Below are positions 8,749 through 18,185 of a stretch of DNA of 64,000 bases, one piece after another (positions within the stretch are counted from its first letter, which is position 1; each line of letters begins with the position of its first letter). Location: positions 98,569 through 162,568 of the forward strand of contig NZ_JAEUFG010000005.1 of NCBI RefSeq assembly GCF_018588585.1. Reading direction: 5' to 3'. Origin of the DNA: Bacillus sp. SM2101. GTDB lineage: Bacteria > Bacillota > Bacilli > Bacillales > SM2101. A program made the translations under genes and the position numbers. The notes beneath the pieces were generated by a model, which was not told where the DNA came from, did no database searches, and saw nothing but the letters and a program-made list of their open reading frames with translations.

Positions 8749-9169
8749 CCTAATCTCCTCCTTTAAATATATCAAAAGAATAATAATCTATAATTAACTT
8801 CAAATCAGAGTAAGCTATTAATAAAAAATGTGCCATGTTGCTGTAAATGCACACTCCGCAATACTCTTTCGTTAACTTTGACTGTTTACATATTAATTGT
8901 CGCATTTCGTAATTAGCACACGATTAGTACCTTTTCACCTCTAAAGGCTAGAATCATCATCAGCAGTTATTCAAAAGTAAGTGCAAAAAGTTTCACGAAA
9001 AGAGGCTAATCCTAACAACATTAAGTTCTATTATTCTCTTATTAAGTAAATTTAGAATATGGTCAAGGTGTTAATAAAATGACAACTGAATCGTCTAATT
9101 TCTATTTAATGAATTACTCAGAGAAACACATTTTAAACAAGTTGCTCATATTTTAACTCATTTATCATT
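8749..9169. other. Intergenic region with a repeat fragment
   Basis: No gene is supported here. The part from about 8928 to 9009 shows the family right end (TTTCACGAAAAGAGGCT) and an AGTACCTTTTCACC left end; the rest is AT-rich and featureless to my reading. Confidence 0.5.
8928..9009 (+). repeat. Dispersed repeat, degenerate short copy
   Basis: Ends with CACGAAAAGAGGCT, the family right terminus with one extra G. It carries the internal CATCATCAGCAGTT-like block of the short variants. The left terminus is poorly conserved. Confidence 0.4.
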
Positions 9170-9844
9170 TTAGTCTTCAACTATTGGATTGAAACCTTTC
9201 ATTATCAAATAAACAGCCAGAACCAATTCAAATATAGCTGTTGGTGTATTCATAATAAAATAAATTGGTGTTATTAATTTAATTACATCAAACATCAATA
9301 GAAATGTTACTACCAGTGTTAAATTACAGCCAATAAAACCCCAAATTGATAGCCATTTAGGAAAAAGATTCATTCGAAAAGAACAATAATATAGAATTAA
9401 ACCACCTAAACTCCACGGCAGTATCATTCCAATATGATTCACCCCATCTCTAAATAATCGAAGCAATTCTCCAATAGTTTTGAAATAGGATAGATCTGGC
9501 TGACTTTCTATCATAAAACGTTCACTTATGAATAATAGTAACATCAGCGAAACTATTCCAATAAAAAGAAATGCTGCTCCAATAATTCTGAATCCGAAAT
9601 ACGCAAGAGCTATTCCTTCATTATATTTCTTGATTATTGGATATATTAAAACAGCCACACAAACATATACAGTGGCCATAGTAAATTGAAAAAACATAGC
9701 CACAAGAACTTGCACTTTGATTGATGATAATTTAATTAGGTAATCCGATTGCTCTAGAGCTGGAACTGTTGAGAACATACCTGAAACTAATCCTAATATT
9801 AATAAAACACCGAATATTAAGGCTTTTTTTCTGTAAGAACTCAT
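9170..9844 (-). CDS. DUF4386 family membrane protein
   Basis: The 224 residues contain about six membrane helices, with the family-typical GFRIIGAAFLFIGIVSL region and a conserved C-terminal PTAIFELVLAVYLIMKGF segment. DUF4386 proteins are widespread in Bacillus and have no assigned function. GAGGAGGTAT lies upstream of ATG 9844. It stands alone. Confidence 0.75.
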   Translation of the reverse strand: MSSYRKKALIFGVLLILGLVSGMFSTVPALEQSDYLIKLSSIKVQVLVAMFFQFTMATVYVCVAVLIYPIIKKYNEGIALAYFGFRIIGAAFLFIGIVSLMLLLFISERFMIESQPDLSYFKTIGELLRLFRDGVNHIGMILPWSLGGLILYYCSFRMNLFPKWLSIWGFIGCNLTLVVTFLLMFDVIKLITPIYFIMNTPTAIFELVLAVYLIMKGFNPIVED

Positions 9845-10841
9845 TGTTCATACCTCCTCAGCATGTTTCTTTATCTACTTTATATTCCATTCCAATAATA
9901 AAATATTGCTAAACACATACATTGTGTTCCACCAGAGCTAATGGAACCTCTTTAATGACTGTCTCTTTGGCATGACTACTTAGATGCCACTCAGTTAACT
10001 TATTTGTAAGATTGTAACTATATTACTTCTATAAATTGGAATTTCATAGACACTTTAGTGTTGTTTTCATATATACAAAACTGTTTTATCCTACAAGTCA
10101 TGAAAACACACCTATATTAAATACTCCTTTTACAAGGCTGTTTTCAAATAGTTTGTAGCTTATTATTAATAAATAATCACGAATATCACTAGATTTCGTG
10201 CCGTCTTTTCTTCTTTAATAACGACAACTTAATCTTCTAGTCTAGGAACCGTAGCAACAAAGTTAATGAAGAGAGCCATTATAATGGGAGGGTCATTTAA
10301 CATCTTAAGATTTAATATTCTGACATACTATTAGCTATTATTGAGACTTATTATAGAAAATAATATGGAAGATATATGTTAACAGTAACAAATTGAAAGC
10401 TTCTTACTTAAATCCACAAACAAAATGTAGCTTTATTTGCAGTGATATTACTTTCTCTGAAAGAATGGTCTTATACTCGTATAAGCATTGTAGAACTATT
10501 TATAATATTTAGATGTAGACAAGGTAACGAAATTCTTTTAGTAAACTCTAGGCATTTCGTTTTAATCGTGAGACCTAGACACCAAGGACACCTTCAACAA
10601 ACTCTAGCTTTGAGAGAATCTGTTCTATACTATGACATTGAATCATATTAAAAATACAAATGGTGAACATCATTTCTAATTAGAAAAAAGTTTGATATAA
10701 ATTGAGGATTATTTGTGCCACATTTGTGAACACTTTCACATTTCTATAGACATATGAAATCACTCGGAATAAAATGTAGGTGAATTTAAAAATCACGATA
10801 AATGATCACATAAATTAGCATGTAAAAAGGGGAAGATTTAT
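9845..10841. other. About 1 kb without a supported gene
   Basis: Contains one full copy of the dispersed repeat at 10133-10280. A 69-codon frame at 10442-10651 lacks an SD and has non-protein-like composition, so I do not call it. The remainder is AT-rich with no hairpin or promoter I can defend. Confidence 0.5.
10133..10280 (+). repeat. Dispersed MITE-like repeat copy
   Basis: Starts AAGGCTGTTTTC and ends with GTAGCAACAAAGTTAATGAAGAGAGCC. The internal ATTTCGTGCCGTCTTTTCTTC and AACGACAACTT blocks match the other copies, with substitutions. Confidence 0.65.
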
Positions 10842-11045
10842 ATGAAGGGTACAGCCATTTTATTCAAAGAGACTCGACCTGTAACAATATTAGAAGACGT
10901 TGATAAATCAATATACCATGAAATAAAAAAACAGTGTGGATGTCAACAATGTAATTGCTCTATTGACAATAAAAATGTAGAATTTGGCCAAGTGTCACCT
11001 GTTATGTGGCATGAGGAAGAAGTTGATTGGGATTATGGATATTAA
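10842..11045 (+). CDS. Small cysteine-rich hypothetical protein
   Basis: A 67-residue acidic protein with a central cysteine cluster CGCQQCNC (residues about 32-39) and an aromatic acidic tail EEEVDWDYGY. AAAAAGGGGAAG precedes ATG 10842 with good spacing, which argues it is translated. Four cysteines in eight residues suggest metal binding or disulfides. I do not recognise a family. It is flanked by dispersed repeats on both sides. Confidence 0.55.
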   Translation: MKGTAILFKETRPVTILEDVDKSIYHEIKKQCGCQQCNCSIDNKNVEFGQVSPVMWHEEEVDWDYGY

Positions 11046-11049
11046 GTAA

Positions 11050-11183
11050 AACCCTCTTTGTACACTTTGGCACTATGGCTTTCAAATTTAAACAGCTAAT
11101 TCTCACCATTTTCAAGAAGAGAAGTTGCTACAAACGCTAGTTATGTTTCATTTCTTAGTACGAAATTTTAAAGAAAGAAACCT
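11050..11183 (-). repeat. Dispersed MITE-like repeat, inverted copy
   Basis: The reverse complement reads AAGGTTTCTTTC, then TTTCGTACTAAGAAATGAAA, AACTAGCGTTTGTAGCA and CTTCTCTTCTTG, in the same order as the consensus, and ends near AAAGAGGG. It lies immediately after the small Cys-rich gene. Confidence 0.6.
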
Positions 11184-11262
11184 TAGTTACTTAAAAAAAT
11201 TTAGTTATCGCTCCAGTGTCCTATAATAGGTATACTGGAGCTTTGCTTTATGTGTATTCATT

Positions 11263-11760
11263 TTATGCCGGATAACCTCCACCAGGCGGGGGCCATGCGC
11301 CAAGTAATCGTCGAATTAAAATAATTTCGCCTAAATGATATGTATTATGTGAAGCTATATTACGTAATGAGCTTACTGGCGTTTCAGTAGGCCAATTTTG
11401 TAATGGCTCAACTAGTCGTATCTTTCGTGTTATTTCACAGGCTTTATCAATGCCATTTAAAAAATGTTCTACAAGCTTTATCCATTCTTCGTTACTAGAT
11501 GGGGATTTATCCTGTGGCCAAGTATCCATTGCATTCTTAGGTAGGTCACGGTTTCCACCTTGAAGAAATTCTAAGAAAAAATCCTGCCAATACGACATAT
11601 GACCTAGAAGTTGATAAATTGTATATGGTAAACCTTCGATGCTTTCCCCTGCAAGTTGCCTATCAATATCAGATAGCGCTCTGTTAATAGGGATATGCCC
11701 ACGCTCACCCTTCAATGATTGTATAAGAGTTTTAGAAAATTCTTCGTTTACTGTCGACAA
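11263..11760 (-). CDS. DinB family protein
   Basis: A four-helix-bundle protein of the DinB/YfiT-like superfamily. Conserved metal-binding-type histidines lie in the YQLLGHMSYWQDFF segment and in ASHNTYHLGEI near the C-terminus. Superfamily members are metal-dependent thiol transferases or of unknown activity. I place the start at TTG 11760, nine bases after AAAGGG; the frame opens with another TTG at 11769, too close to that SD. Length is then 165 residues, ending in an unusual WPPPGGGYPA tail. Confidence 0.8.
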   Translation of the reverse strand: MSTVNEEFSKTLIQSLKGERGHIPINRALSDIDRQLAGESIEGLPYTIYQLLGHMSYWQDFFLEFLQGGNRDLPKNAMDTWPQDKSPSSNEEWIKLVEHFLNGIDKACEITRKIRLVEPLQNWPTETPVSSLRNIASHNTYHLGEIILIRRLLGAWPPPGGGYPA

Positions 11761-11831
11761 CGTAAACAACCCTTTCTTGATTTATATTTTCACCGATCAT
11801 AATACTAACAGCATACCATACTATATTCAAA

Positions 11832-11998
11832 TAAGGCTGTTTTCACATAGATTGTTGTTTATCGTATTACAAAATAAACATGTAAACAACTTGATCGCGT
11901 CGTATCCTTTCTTCAAAAAAACGATGACTGTTACGTAAAACGATATCTTCATCTTCTAATTTACGTAAATTAGCTGCAAATTTCACGAAAAGAGCTTA
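11832..11998 (+). repeat. Dispersed MITE-like repeat, full copy
   Basis: A full-length copy (167 bp): begins AAGGCTGTTTTCACATAGAT, contains AAACGATGACTG, and ends TTTCACGAAAAGAGCTT. Its termini form the inverted repeat typical of the family. Confidence 0.7.
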
Positions 11999-12142
11999 AT
12001 ACAAACAAGTGAAAGTTGTACACTCATACGGTTTCCAACCTAAACAATAAATTGTACGTTTTAATCATGCACATTCGTACAGACAAAATTATAAATATGT
12101 CATAGACATATATAGAGAATGAGAAAGTGGGGTGATTTATTA

Positions 12143-12292
12143 ATGTGTAACTACGGTGTAGCTGGCGCTGGCTATCCTGGATACGGCTACGGTCCAGGAG
12201 TAGGAGGAGCCTTTGGATCTACGTTTGCGTTAATTGTTGTACTATTTATTCTGTTGATTATCGTACTTGGAGCATTTTGTTTAACATATTAG
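12143..12292 (+). CDS. YjcZ-like sporulation microprotein
   Basis: Forty-nine residues: a Gly/Tyr-rich N-terminus (AGYPGYGYGPGVGG), then one hydrophobic helix ending GAFCLTY. The conserved core FALIVVLFILLIIVLGA is diagnostic of the YjcZ/sporulation microprotein family. GTGGGGTG lies upstream of the ATG. Two further members lie at 51330 and 51641, and the latter shares nearly the same core. Likely expressed in sporulating cells; its function is not known. Confidence 0.85.
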   Translation: MCNYGVAGAGYPGYGYGPGVGGAFGSTFALIVVLFILLIIVLGAFCLTY

Positions 12293-12359
12293 TTAATCAA
12301 TTTCCATTGAGTATTATCATACCTTTTCCTTTTCATTTCACTTTTCAACAACGTGGAAT

Positions 12360-12394
12360 AGGGAGGTTACCACGTGATTACCTCCCTCCTTTTT
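12360..12394. terminator. Bidirectional terminator between yjcZ-like gene and ald
   Basis: GGGAGGTTACC pairs imperfectly with ATTACCTCCC around ACGTG. On the plus strand it is followed by TTTTT. On the minus strand it begins within a few bases of the ald stop codon, so it can serve both convergent genes. Confidence 0.7.
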
Positions 12395-13523
12395 ATACTT
12401 TTTGACCTTCATTTAATGCCGTTTTTACTTCTCTGTATGAAAGACTATGTGCATCAGCGACTTCTTTATACGTAATAAACCCTCCAGCAGCGTTGACGCC
12501 TTTTAACAGAGCTGGACAGTCCAGGCATGCATTTTTATAGCCTTTACTTGCAATATTGACAGCATATGGTATCGTGACATTTGTTAAAGCGATTGTAGAT
12601 GTTCTAGGCACCGCCCCAGGCATATTTCCTACAGCATAATGCACTACACCATGTGTTACATAGGTTGGGTCCTTATGTGTAGTAACCCTATCTGTCGTTT
12701 CAAATATACCCCCTTGATCGATTGCTACATCAACGATCACAGACCTCTCTTCCATCATCCTAACCATTTCCGACGATACAAGCTTTGGTGCCTTTGCCCC
12801 TGGTATGAGCACTGCTCCTATAACTAAATCCGAATCTAATACTGCTTGCCCAATTGTATACGGATCAGACATAAGTGTTTGAATTGAGGTTCCAAAAATG
12901 TCATCTAGCTCCCTCAGCCTATTAGGATTAACATCAATAATTGACACATTTGCCCCAAGCCCTATTGCTATTTTTGCGGCATTGGTGCCAACTACTCCAC
13001 CACCTATAATCGTGACCTTTCCTCTTTTCACCCCGGGCACTCCTCCAAGTAGTACCCCTTTACCGCCTTTAGATTTTTCTAGAAACTGAGCGCCAATTTG
13101 TGTGGACATTCTCCCTGCAACTTCACTCATTGGAGTTAATAAAGGTAATGTCTTGTCTTGCATTTGAACTGTTTCATATGCTATAGCGACTACTTTTTTC
13201 TCGGCGAGTGCTTCTGTTAGCTCCCGATTTGTTGCTAAATGCAAATAAGTAAATATAATTAATCCCTCATAAAAGTAATGATATTCTTCTGTTAAAGGCT
13301 CTTTAACTTTCATCACCATATCACATTCCCAAGCTGTTTTTGCAGATTCAACAATTTCTGCACCAGCTTCAATGTACAATTCATCAAAAAAACCAGATTG
13401 TAGGCCAGCACCACTTTCAATAAAAACTTTATGTCCAGCTCGCGTTAAATGTAGTACGCCAGCTGGTGTAAGCGCTACTCTACTTTCACTTGTTTTAATT
13501 TCTTTTGGAATGCCAACTCTCAT
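12393..13523 (-). CDS. ald: Alanine dehydrogenase
   Basis: Ald interconverts L-alanine and pyruvate plus ammonia with NAD. The sequence begins [20 protein letters not shown], the typical N-terminus. The NAD fold [21 protein letters not shown] lies near the middle, and [20 protein letters not shown] near the substrate site. From ATG 13523 the length is 376, as expected; the longer frame to 13571 adds a non-homologous extension. It lies downstream of the class III aminotransferase on the same strand. That pairing recycles the alanine made when pyruvate accepts the amino group. Confidence 0.93.
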   Translation of the reverse strand: MRVGIPKEIKTSESRVALTPAGVLHLTRAGHKVFIESGAGLQSGFFDELYIEAGAEIVESAKTAWECDMVMKVKEPLTEEYHYFYEGLIIFTYLHLATNRELTEALAEKKVVAIAYETVQMQDKTLPLLTPMSEVAGRMSTQIGAQFLEKSKGGKGVLLGGVPGVKRGKVTIIGGGVVGTNAAKIAIGLGANVSIIDVNPNRLRELDDIFGTSIQTLMSDPYTIGQAVLDSDLVIGAVLIPGAKAPKLVSSEMVRMMEERSVIVDVAIDQGGIFETTDRVTTHKDPTYVTHGVVHYAVGNMPGAVPRTSTIALTNVTIPYAVNIASKGYKNACLDCPALLKGVNAAGGFITYKEVADAHSLSYREVKTALNEGQKV

Positions 13524-13739
13524 CTTATCACCATCCTTTCGACCATACTTATTTGTTGTGAGATCATTCAAGTTCCCTTTAACAATACTTATCGAATATA
13601 ACTGTCAAGATTGAGCTGTTCAAAGCAATGTTTAAACAGCCCTTATAATAGATTTAAAATTTTGGATTTAAAACATTAATGTATGTAGAAGAAGTATTGT
13701 TACTACTCTGTATAAATGACACAACTACCATTCGTTTTA

Positions 13740-15098
13740 CTAGCAGATTTCATATAACGCTTGGGTAACAACTTTAATTAATAAATTCACATCTTCATCA
13801 TTAATTGTTAAAGGTGGTGAAATTGTCAAAACATTGTTATACCCTGAAACAGTCATCCCATTTTTCCCGATGATTACCCCATGATTTTTACAAACCTCAA
13901 TTACTTTATTTACTTTGTCAATAGCTAATGGTTGTTTTGAGGCTTTATCGATAACTAATTCTATTCCGATTAGCAGTCCCTTCCCTCGTATATTTCCCAC
14001 GTAGGGATGATCTTCAAGCCTATCATCAAACTCTTCTAATATAGTTGAACCTAGTCTTTTTGATCGCTCAAAGAGCTGTTCCTGTTCCATAATTTCAATA
14101 TTTTTCATTGCAAGTGCACAAGCTGCAGGGTTACCACCAAAAGTATTGACATGACGGAAAAAATCATATTGCTCTGAACCATTAAACGAATCATAAATAT
14201 TTTTTCGAACAGCTGTTGCTGCTAAAGGTAGATAAGCACTCGTAATTCCTTTTGCCATTGTAATAATGTCCGGTTTAACATCATAATTCATGTATCCAAA
14301 TGGCTCTCCAGTTCGCCCAAAACCGCAAATGACTTCGTCTGAGATAAGGAGGGCACCATGTTTTTCACATACTTTTTTTACACCTTTCATATACCCATCT
14401 GGGGGCATTAAAATACCACCACCCGTAATGATCGGTTCCATGATTACAGCAGCAATCGTCTCGCTTAACTCCCATGTCATCACGTTATCAATCGCTTTAA
14501 CAGATGCTATATCAACAGGGTCTTTTACAGTAGTGTCTTCTTCAGACCTGTAAGCATCAGGTGGGGCAACATGAATAAAGCCTGATGCAAGCGGTTCATA
14601 TTTATATTTCCTTTGTGCCTGACCTGTAGCAGCTAACGAACCAAAGGTATTTCCATGATAACCTCTATAACGAGATATAATTTTGTATCGATGGTGATCA
14701 CCACGTTGTTGATGATATTGTCTGACAATTTTGAATGCGGTTTCATTCGCTTCGGAACCACTATTTGAAAAAAAGAAAACATAGTCATCGCCCAACAAGT
14801 TAGTGAGCTTTTCAGCTAAATGAATAGCTGGTATATGACTTTGAGTAAGTGGGACATATGGACATTCCAATAATTGGTCATATGCAGCTTCAGCAAGTTC
14901 TTTACGACCATACCCTACATTTACACACCATAGTCCAGACATTGCATCTAAATATTTATTTCCGTTTATATCAGTTATCCAAGATCCTTTTGCTTGACTT
15001 ATTACCATCGTCGATTTAGGGTCATATGGTTTCATGGAGTGCCAGACATAATGGTCATCCTTCATCATCATATCCTTTGCAGTAATTTCTCGTTCCAT
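13740..15098 (-). CDS. tpa: Class III aminotransferase, probable taurine (or other omega-amino acid)--pyruvate aminotransferase
   Basis: A fold-type I, PLP-dependent class III aminotransferase of 452 residues. The SGLWCVNVGYGRKEL, SNSGSEANETAFK, SRYRGYHGNTFGSLAATGQA and LISDEVICGFGRTG segments are present, with the PLP lysine in TMAKGITSAYLPLAA. The RKYKYEPLASGFIHV stretch resembles taurine--pyruvate aminotransferases as I remember them. Beta-alanine or another omega-amine cannot be excluded. The start at ATG 15098 follows GGGAGG. An ald gene lies 217 bp downstream and a small ORF 59 bp upstream. No sulfoacetaldehyde-processing gene is adjacent. Confidence 0.75.
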   Translation of the reverse strand: MEREITAKDMMMKDDHYVWHSMKPYDPKSTMVISQAKGSWITDINGNKYLDAMSGLWCVNVGYGRKELAEAAYDQLLECPYVPLTQSHIPAIHLAEKLTNLLGDDYVFFFSNSGSEANETAFKIVRQYHQQRGDHHRYKIISRYRGYHGNTFGSLAATGQAQRKYKYEPLASGFIHVAPPDAYRSEEDTTVKDPVDIASVKAIDNVMTWELSETIAAVIMEPIITGGGILMPPDGYMKGVKKVCEKHGALLISDEVICGFGRTGEPFGYMNYDVKPDIITMAKGITSAYLPLAATAVRKNIYDSFNGSEQYDFFRHVNTFGGNPAACALAMKNIEIMEQEQLFERSKRLGSTILEEFDDRLEDHPYVGNIRGKGLLIGIELVIDKASKQPLAIDKVNKVIEVCKNHGVIIGKNGMTVSGYNNVLTISPPLTINDEDVNLLIKVVTQALYEIC

Positions 15099-15157
15099 AT
15101 ACCTCCCGCCTTTCAATGAATTAATGGTTGCAGCAAACAATCAATGCTGACATAAAT

Positions 15158-15394
15158 CTATTTGTTATTAATAGGGAAATAGGATTGAATTTCCTTCACC
15201 ATATTAGTAAATTGAGTCTGGTCTCGAAAATCTTCAGGGTGCCAATTTTCAACAATCCACCTCACTAGCTCCACTGGACTATTAAAAATTTCACCACTAG
15301 AATCCGCTTTACGAATCATATACCTCCCATTGTCTTCGTCAATTGTCACTTCACAAGGTAAGGCACTCCCTTTACAACTAAGTTCATACTCCAT
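15158..15394 (-). CDS. Small hypothetical protein upstream of the aminotransferase
   Basis: A 78-residue soluble, acidic protein with a beta-rich first half (CEVTIDEDNGRYMIRKADSSGE) and a helical second half with several Trp/Phe (VRWIVENWHPEDF). GGGAGGAAG precedes ATG 15394, and the gene ends 59 bases before the aminotransferase start on the same strand, so it is probably the first gene of that operon. I do not recognise a family. Confidence 0.6.
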   Translation of the reverse strand: MEYELSCKGSALPCEVTIDEDNGRYMIRKADSSGEIFNSPVELVRWIVENWHPEDFRDQTQFTNMVKEIQSYFPINNK

Positions 15395-15417
15395 GTTTTC
15401 TTCCTCCCTTTTTTACT

Positions 15418-15512
15418 AAGGCTTGAATTCGTCGTTAACGTGATGACTGTTGCATAAAACCTCTTATCGCAGTTTTAATGCAGTGACAATAACAAAGGTA
15501 CGAAAGAAGCCT
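15418..15512 (+). repeat. Dispersed repeat, short degenerate copy
   Basis: Starts AAGGCTTGAATTCG and ends GGTACGAAAGAAGCCTT, so the ends are inverted repeats. The interior carries a GTGATGACTGTTGCATAAAA block resembling the ACGATGACTGTTACGTAAAA block of the 11832 copy. Confidence 0.5.
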
Positions 15513-15700
15513 TTCTATAAAATGTTCTATTACTTTATCACAGTATTTTAGAGAAACTTGTAAAAATTCGACGTTTTTTAAATCATTTCTTTCGAATGAT
15601 TTCATCTTTTTTGGACAAATGCAGTCATTATTTATATACTAATCTTAATCTTTTTATATGAGATAGCTTTTAAATTTTGTTCGGAAGGATGTACGTTAAC

Positions 15701-16849
15701 ATGGAACACCTTATTAATTCACGTGTAAAAAATATTGAAATATCTGGCATACGAAAATTTTTTAACTTTGTTGCAGATTTTGAAGACGTAATATCTTTAA
15801 CAATCGGCCAACCTGACTTTCATACACCAAGCCATATTAAAGACGCAGGTATTGAATCTATAACAAACAACTATACTACATACACTCCTAATGCAGGTGA
15901 TCTAGCATTACGAAGAGCAGCATCAGCTTTTGTATTGGAGAAATACAGTTTGCAATATGATCCAGAAAGTGAAGTCATTGTTACGATAGGTGCAAGTCAG
16001 GCAATAGATATCGCTTTTAGAACGATTTTAGAGGAAGGTACAGAGGTCATACTTCCTGGTCCAGTTTACCCAGGTTACGAACCAATCATAAAACTTTGTG
16101 GTGCAAAGGCTATTCATGTTGATACAACAGCGAGTGATTTTAAACTGACGGCAAAATTGATCGAAGAACATATTACTGAGAAAACACGTTGTATTGTATT
16201 ACCTTACCCTTCAAATCCAACAGGAGTTACTCTCACACCTGATGAGTTAGAGGAGATCGCGGCATTATTAAAAGATAAAAATATTTTTGTACTATCAGAT
16301 GAGATTTATAGTGAACTCGTGTTCATAGGAAGACATCATTCAATTGCAAGCTATTTACCGAATAAAACGATAGTCATTAATGGGCTCAGTAAATCTCACT
16401 CAATGACCGGGTGGCGTATTGGTTTTTTATTTGCTCCGTCGTTCCTAGTTAAACATATTTTAAAAGTCCATCAATATAACGTTTCTTGCGCATCTTCTAT
16501 TTCCCAAAAAGCTGCTTATGAAGCACTCACTAATGGTAAAAATGATGCTATTTCAATGAAAGATACATATCGACAAAGATTGGAATATGTCGAAAGTCGA
16601 CTAGAAAAAATTGGGCTCCCAGTTACTAAACCTACGGGTGCATTTTATATATTTCCATCCATTAAACAGTTCAAGTTAACATCCTATGAGTTTGCAATAA
16701 AGTTAGTGAAGGAAGCAAGGGTAGCAGTCGTTCCTGGAAGTGCTTTTTCCTCTTATGGAGAAGATTATATTCGACTATCATACGCATATTCTATGGAAAC
16801 TTTAACAGAGGGTTTAAATCGTATAGAACGTTTTGTTTTAAACTATTAA
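15701..16849 (+). CDS. patA: PLP-dependent aminotransferase PatA (class I/II)
   Basis: This 382-residue fold-type I aminotransferase matches B. subtilis PatA over its length. It starts MEHLINSRVKNIEISGIRKF and has LTIGQPDF, a PYPSNPTGVTL motif, DEIYSEL, and the PLP lysine in NGLSKSHSMTGWR. PatA is assigned N-acetyl-LL-diaminopimelate aminotransferase activity in the lysine pathway. ATG 15701 is chosen by homology; GGAAGGATG lies about 12 bases upstream. A dapB gene is also in the window, but on another operon. Confidence 0.93.
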   Translation: MEHLINSRVKNIEISGIRKFFNFVADFEDVISLTIGQPDFHTPSHIKDAGIESITNNYTTYTPNAGDLALRRAASAFVLEKYSLQYDPESEVIVTIGASQAIDIAFRTILEEGTEVILPGPVYPGYEPIIKLCGAKAIHVDTTASDFKLTAKLIEEHITEKTRCIVLPYPSNPTGVTLTPDELEEIAALLKDKNIFVLSDEIYSELVFIGRHHSIASYLPNKTIVINGLSKSHSMTGWRIGFLFAPSFLVKHILKVHQYNVSCASSISQKAAYEALTNGKNDAISMKDTYRQRLEYVESRLEKIGLPVTKPTGAFYIFPSIKQFKLTSYEFAIKLVKEARVAVVPGSAFSSYGEDYIRLSYAYSMETLTEGLNRIERFVLNY

Positions 16850-17279
16850 GATAGTAAACCTTTTTCCAGGCACCAGAAGTTAAAGATAAACGAAAGTTGC
16901 TTTTTATAGATTGAGATTATATTTGTCTGTTATATCACACATTATATAATAATAATGATCAAGTACATCACTAATATTTAGAGGTGTACTTTATTATTTA
17001 GACCTCTAACCGGATGGATTTGTTATAACAGTAATATAGTATTACTTTTTATAAGAAAGTAATTTCTAGAAACATGCTACTTTATAAGGAATGTGAGAAT
17101 GAGGAGAAGGTATACATTAATAGGTAGCCGAAATCCTAGGAAAATACGATAAAAAAACGCATTCAATACAACGCCATGGAACAACTTGTACGACCTATTT
17201 TGATTAGTTTCTTTATTCTAGATCAACATGTCATTTGAACAACTTCAGTACACAAAAATCCAGGTAAGATTTTTTATCT
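16850..17279. other. Intergenic region, no gene seen
   Basis: Between convergent patA and the membrane protein gene. A weak hairpin at about 16979-17011 (AGTACATCAC / GAGGTGTACT followed by TTATTATTT) may terminate patA. Nothing else is supported. Confidence 0.45.
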
Positions 17280-18185
17280 CTATCTCTCACTATAATTGAC
17301 GTTAAATAGATAATCAGTAACTTGAGCACCTCGATAGCTTCTTTGTGTTATATTTCCTTGTGCATCTCGTTCCTCACCTGTTTTTTCCAACGCATAAGCT
17401 GAAAAATAATAACCTTCAACTGGTAATTGATTGTCCTCTAATAAGTCTATTTCACCATTTAATATGATGAAATGAGTACGATTTTCTATAGCATAATTGA
17501 CCCGCTCCCCTGAACTTTGAATGCCATATGAAGAAAAGTCACCCTTAGCGTAAGTTATATCTCTAATATCAAGTACATTGAGATTTTCAAAGAAATGGGC
17601 ACTTTCAATTATTCGATTGTAATCTAGCCATGTATCAAGTTGACTGTGCGTTATTCGATACCTCACTTTATCAAAGTCATATCGAATATTATAAAGATTA
17701 TAGCTATTGCCTTTCTGTTCGAAGAACTGCCAGCTAAAAGCTGTAATTCTTCCATCTTTAACATAGTCTAATTCAAAATTCTTAAGCCTTAAATTGAGTT
17801 CCTCTAATTCTAATTTTTCCTTAATCAGCTCATATTCGTCTTGAAAGTTAATTGTATATACTGAACCAAGTTCATGCTCAATAAATAATGGGCGGCTTTG
17901 CCATTCATTAACAGCATATGGTAAAATCCAATGGACAATGATAAAAGTAATAACACCAAATACTGCTGCCATTCGCTTGACTTCTACATTTAAAGCTGGT
18001 CTAAAGAATAATATATACAATATAAACCCAAGAGGAAGTGTAATTTGATTGAAACTAAAAGCAAAGGAGCCTAATATAAAATATCCTACTATTTTTAAGG
18101 GAAAATACGATTCTTCTTCATCTTTTTTCCATACTAAATACAAGCAACAAACAATTAATAAAACATTGTAAACATTTGTTACCAT
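17280..18185 (-). CDS. Membrane-anchored hypothetical protein
   Basis: About 301 residues. The first 110 hold four hydrophobic segments (for example VYNVLLIVCCLYLVW and IVGYFILGSFAFSF). The rest is a soluble domain with many charged and aromatic residues and a repeated FDYD/YxI strand pattern. I recognise no family. ATG 18185 follows GGGGGG with good spacing and is preferred over the frame-opening ATG at 18206. It stands alone. Confidence 0.6.
   Translation of the reverse strand: MVTNVYNVLLIVCCLYLVWKKDEEESYFPLKIVGYFILGSFAFSFNQITLPLGFILYILFFRPALNVEVKRMAAVFGVITFIIVHWILPYAVNEWQSRPLFIEHELGSVYTINFQDEYELIKEKLELEELNLRLKNFELDYVKDGRITAFSWQFFEQKGNSYNLYNIRYDFDKVRYRITHSQLDTWLDYNRIIESAHFFENLNVLDIRDITYAKGDFSSYGIQSSGERVNYAIENRTHFIILNGEIDLLEDNQLPVEGYYFSAYALEKTGEERDAQGNITQRSYRGAQVTDYLFNVNYSER

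Noticed and set aside
10442-10651. 69-codon plus-strand ORF
   Set aside because: No SD and no recognisable protein features; lies in a gene-poor AT-rich gap.
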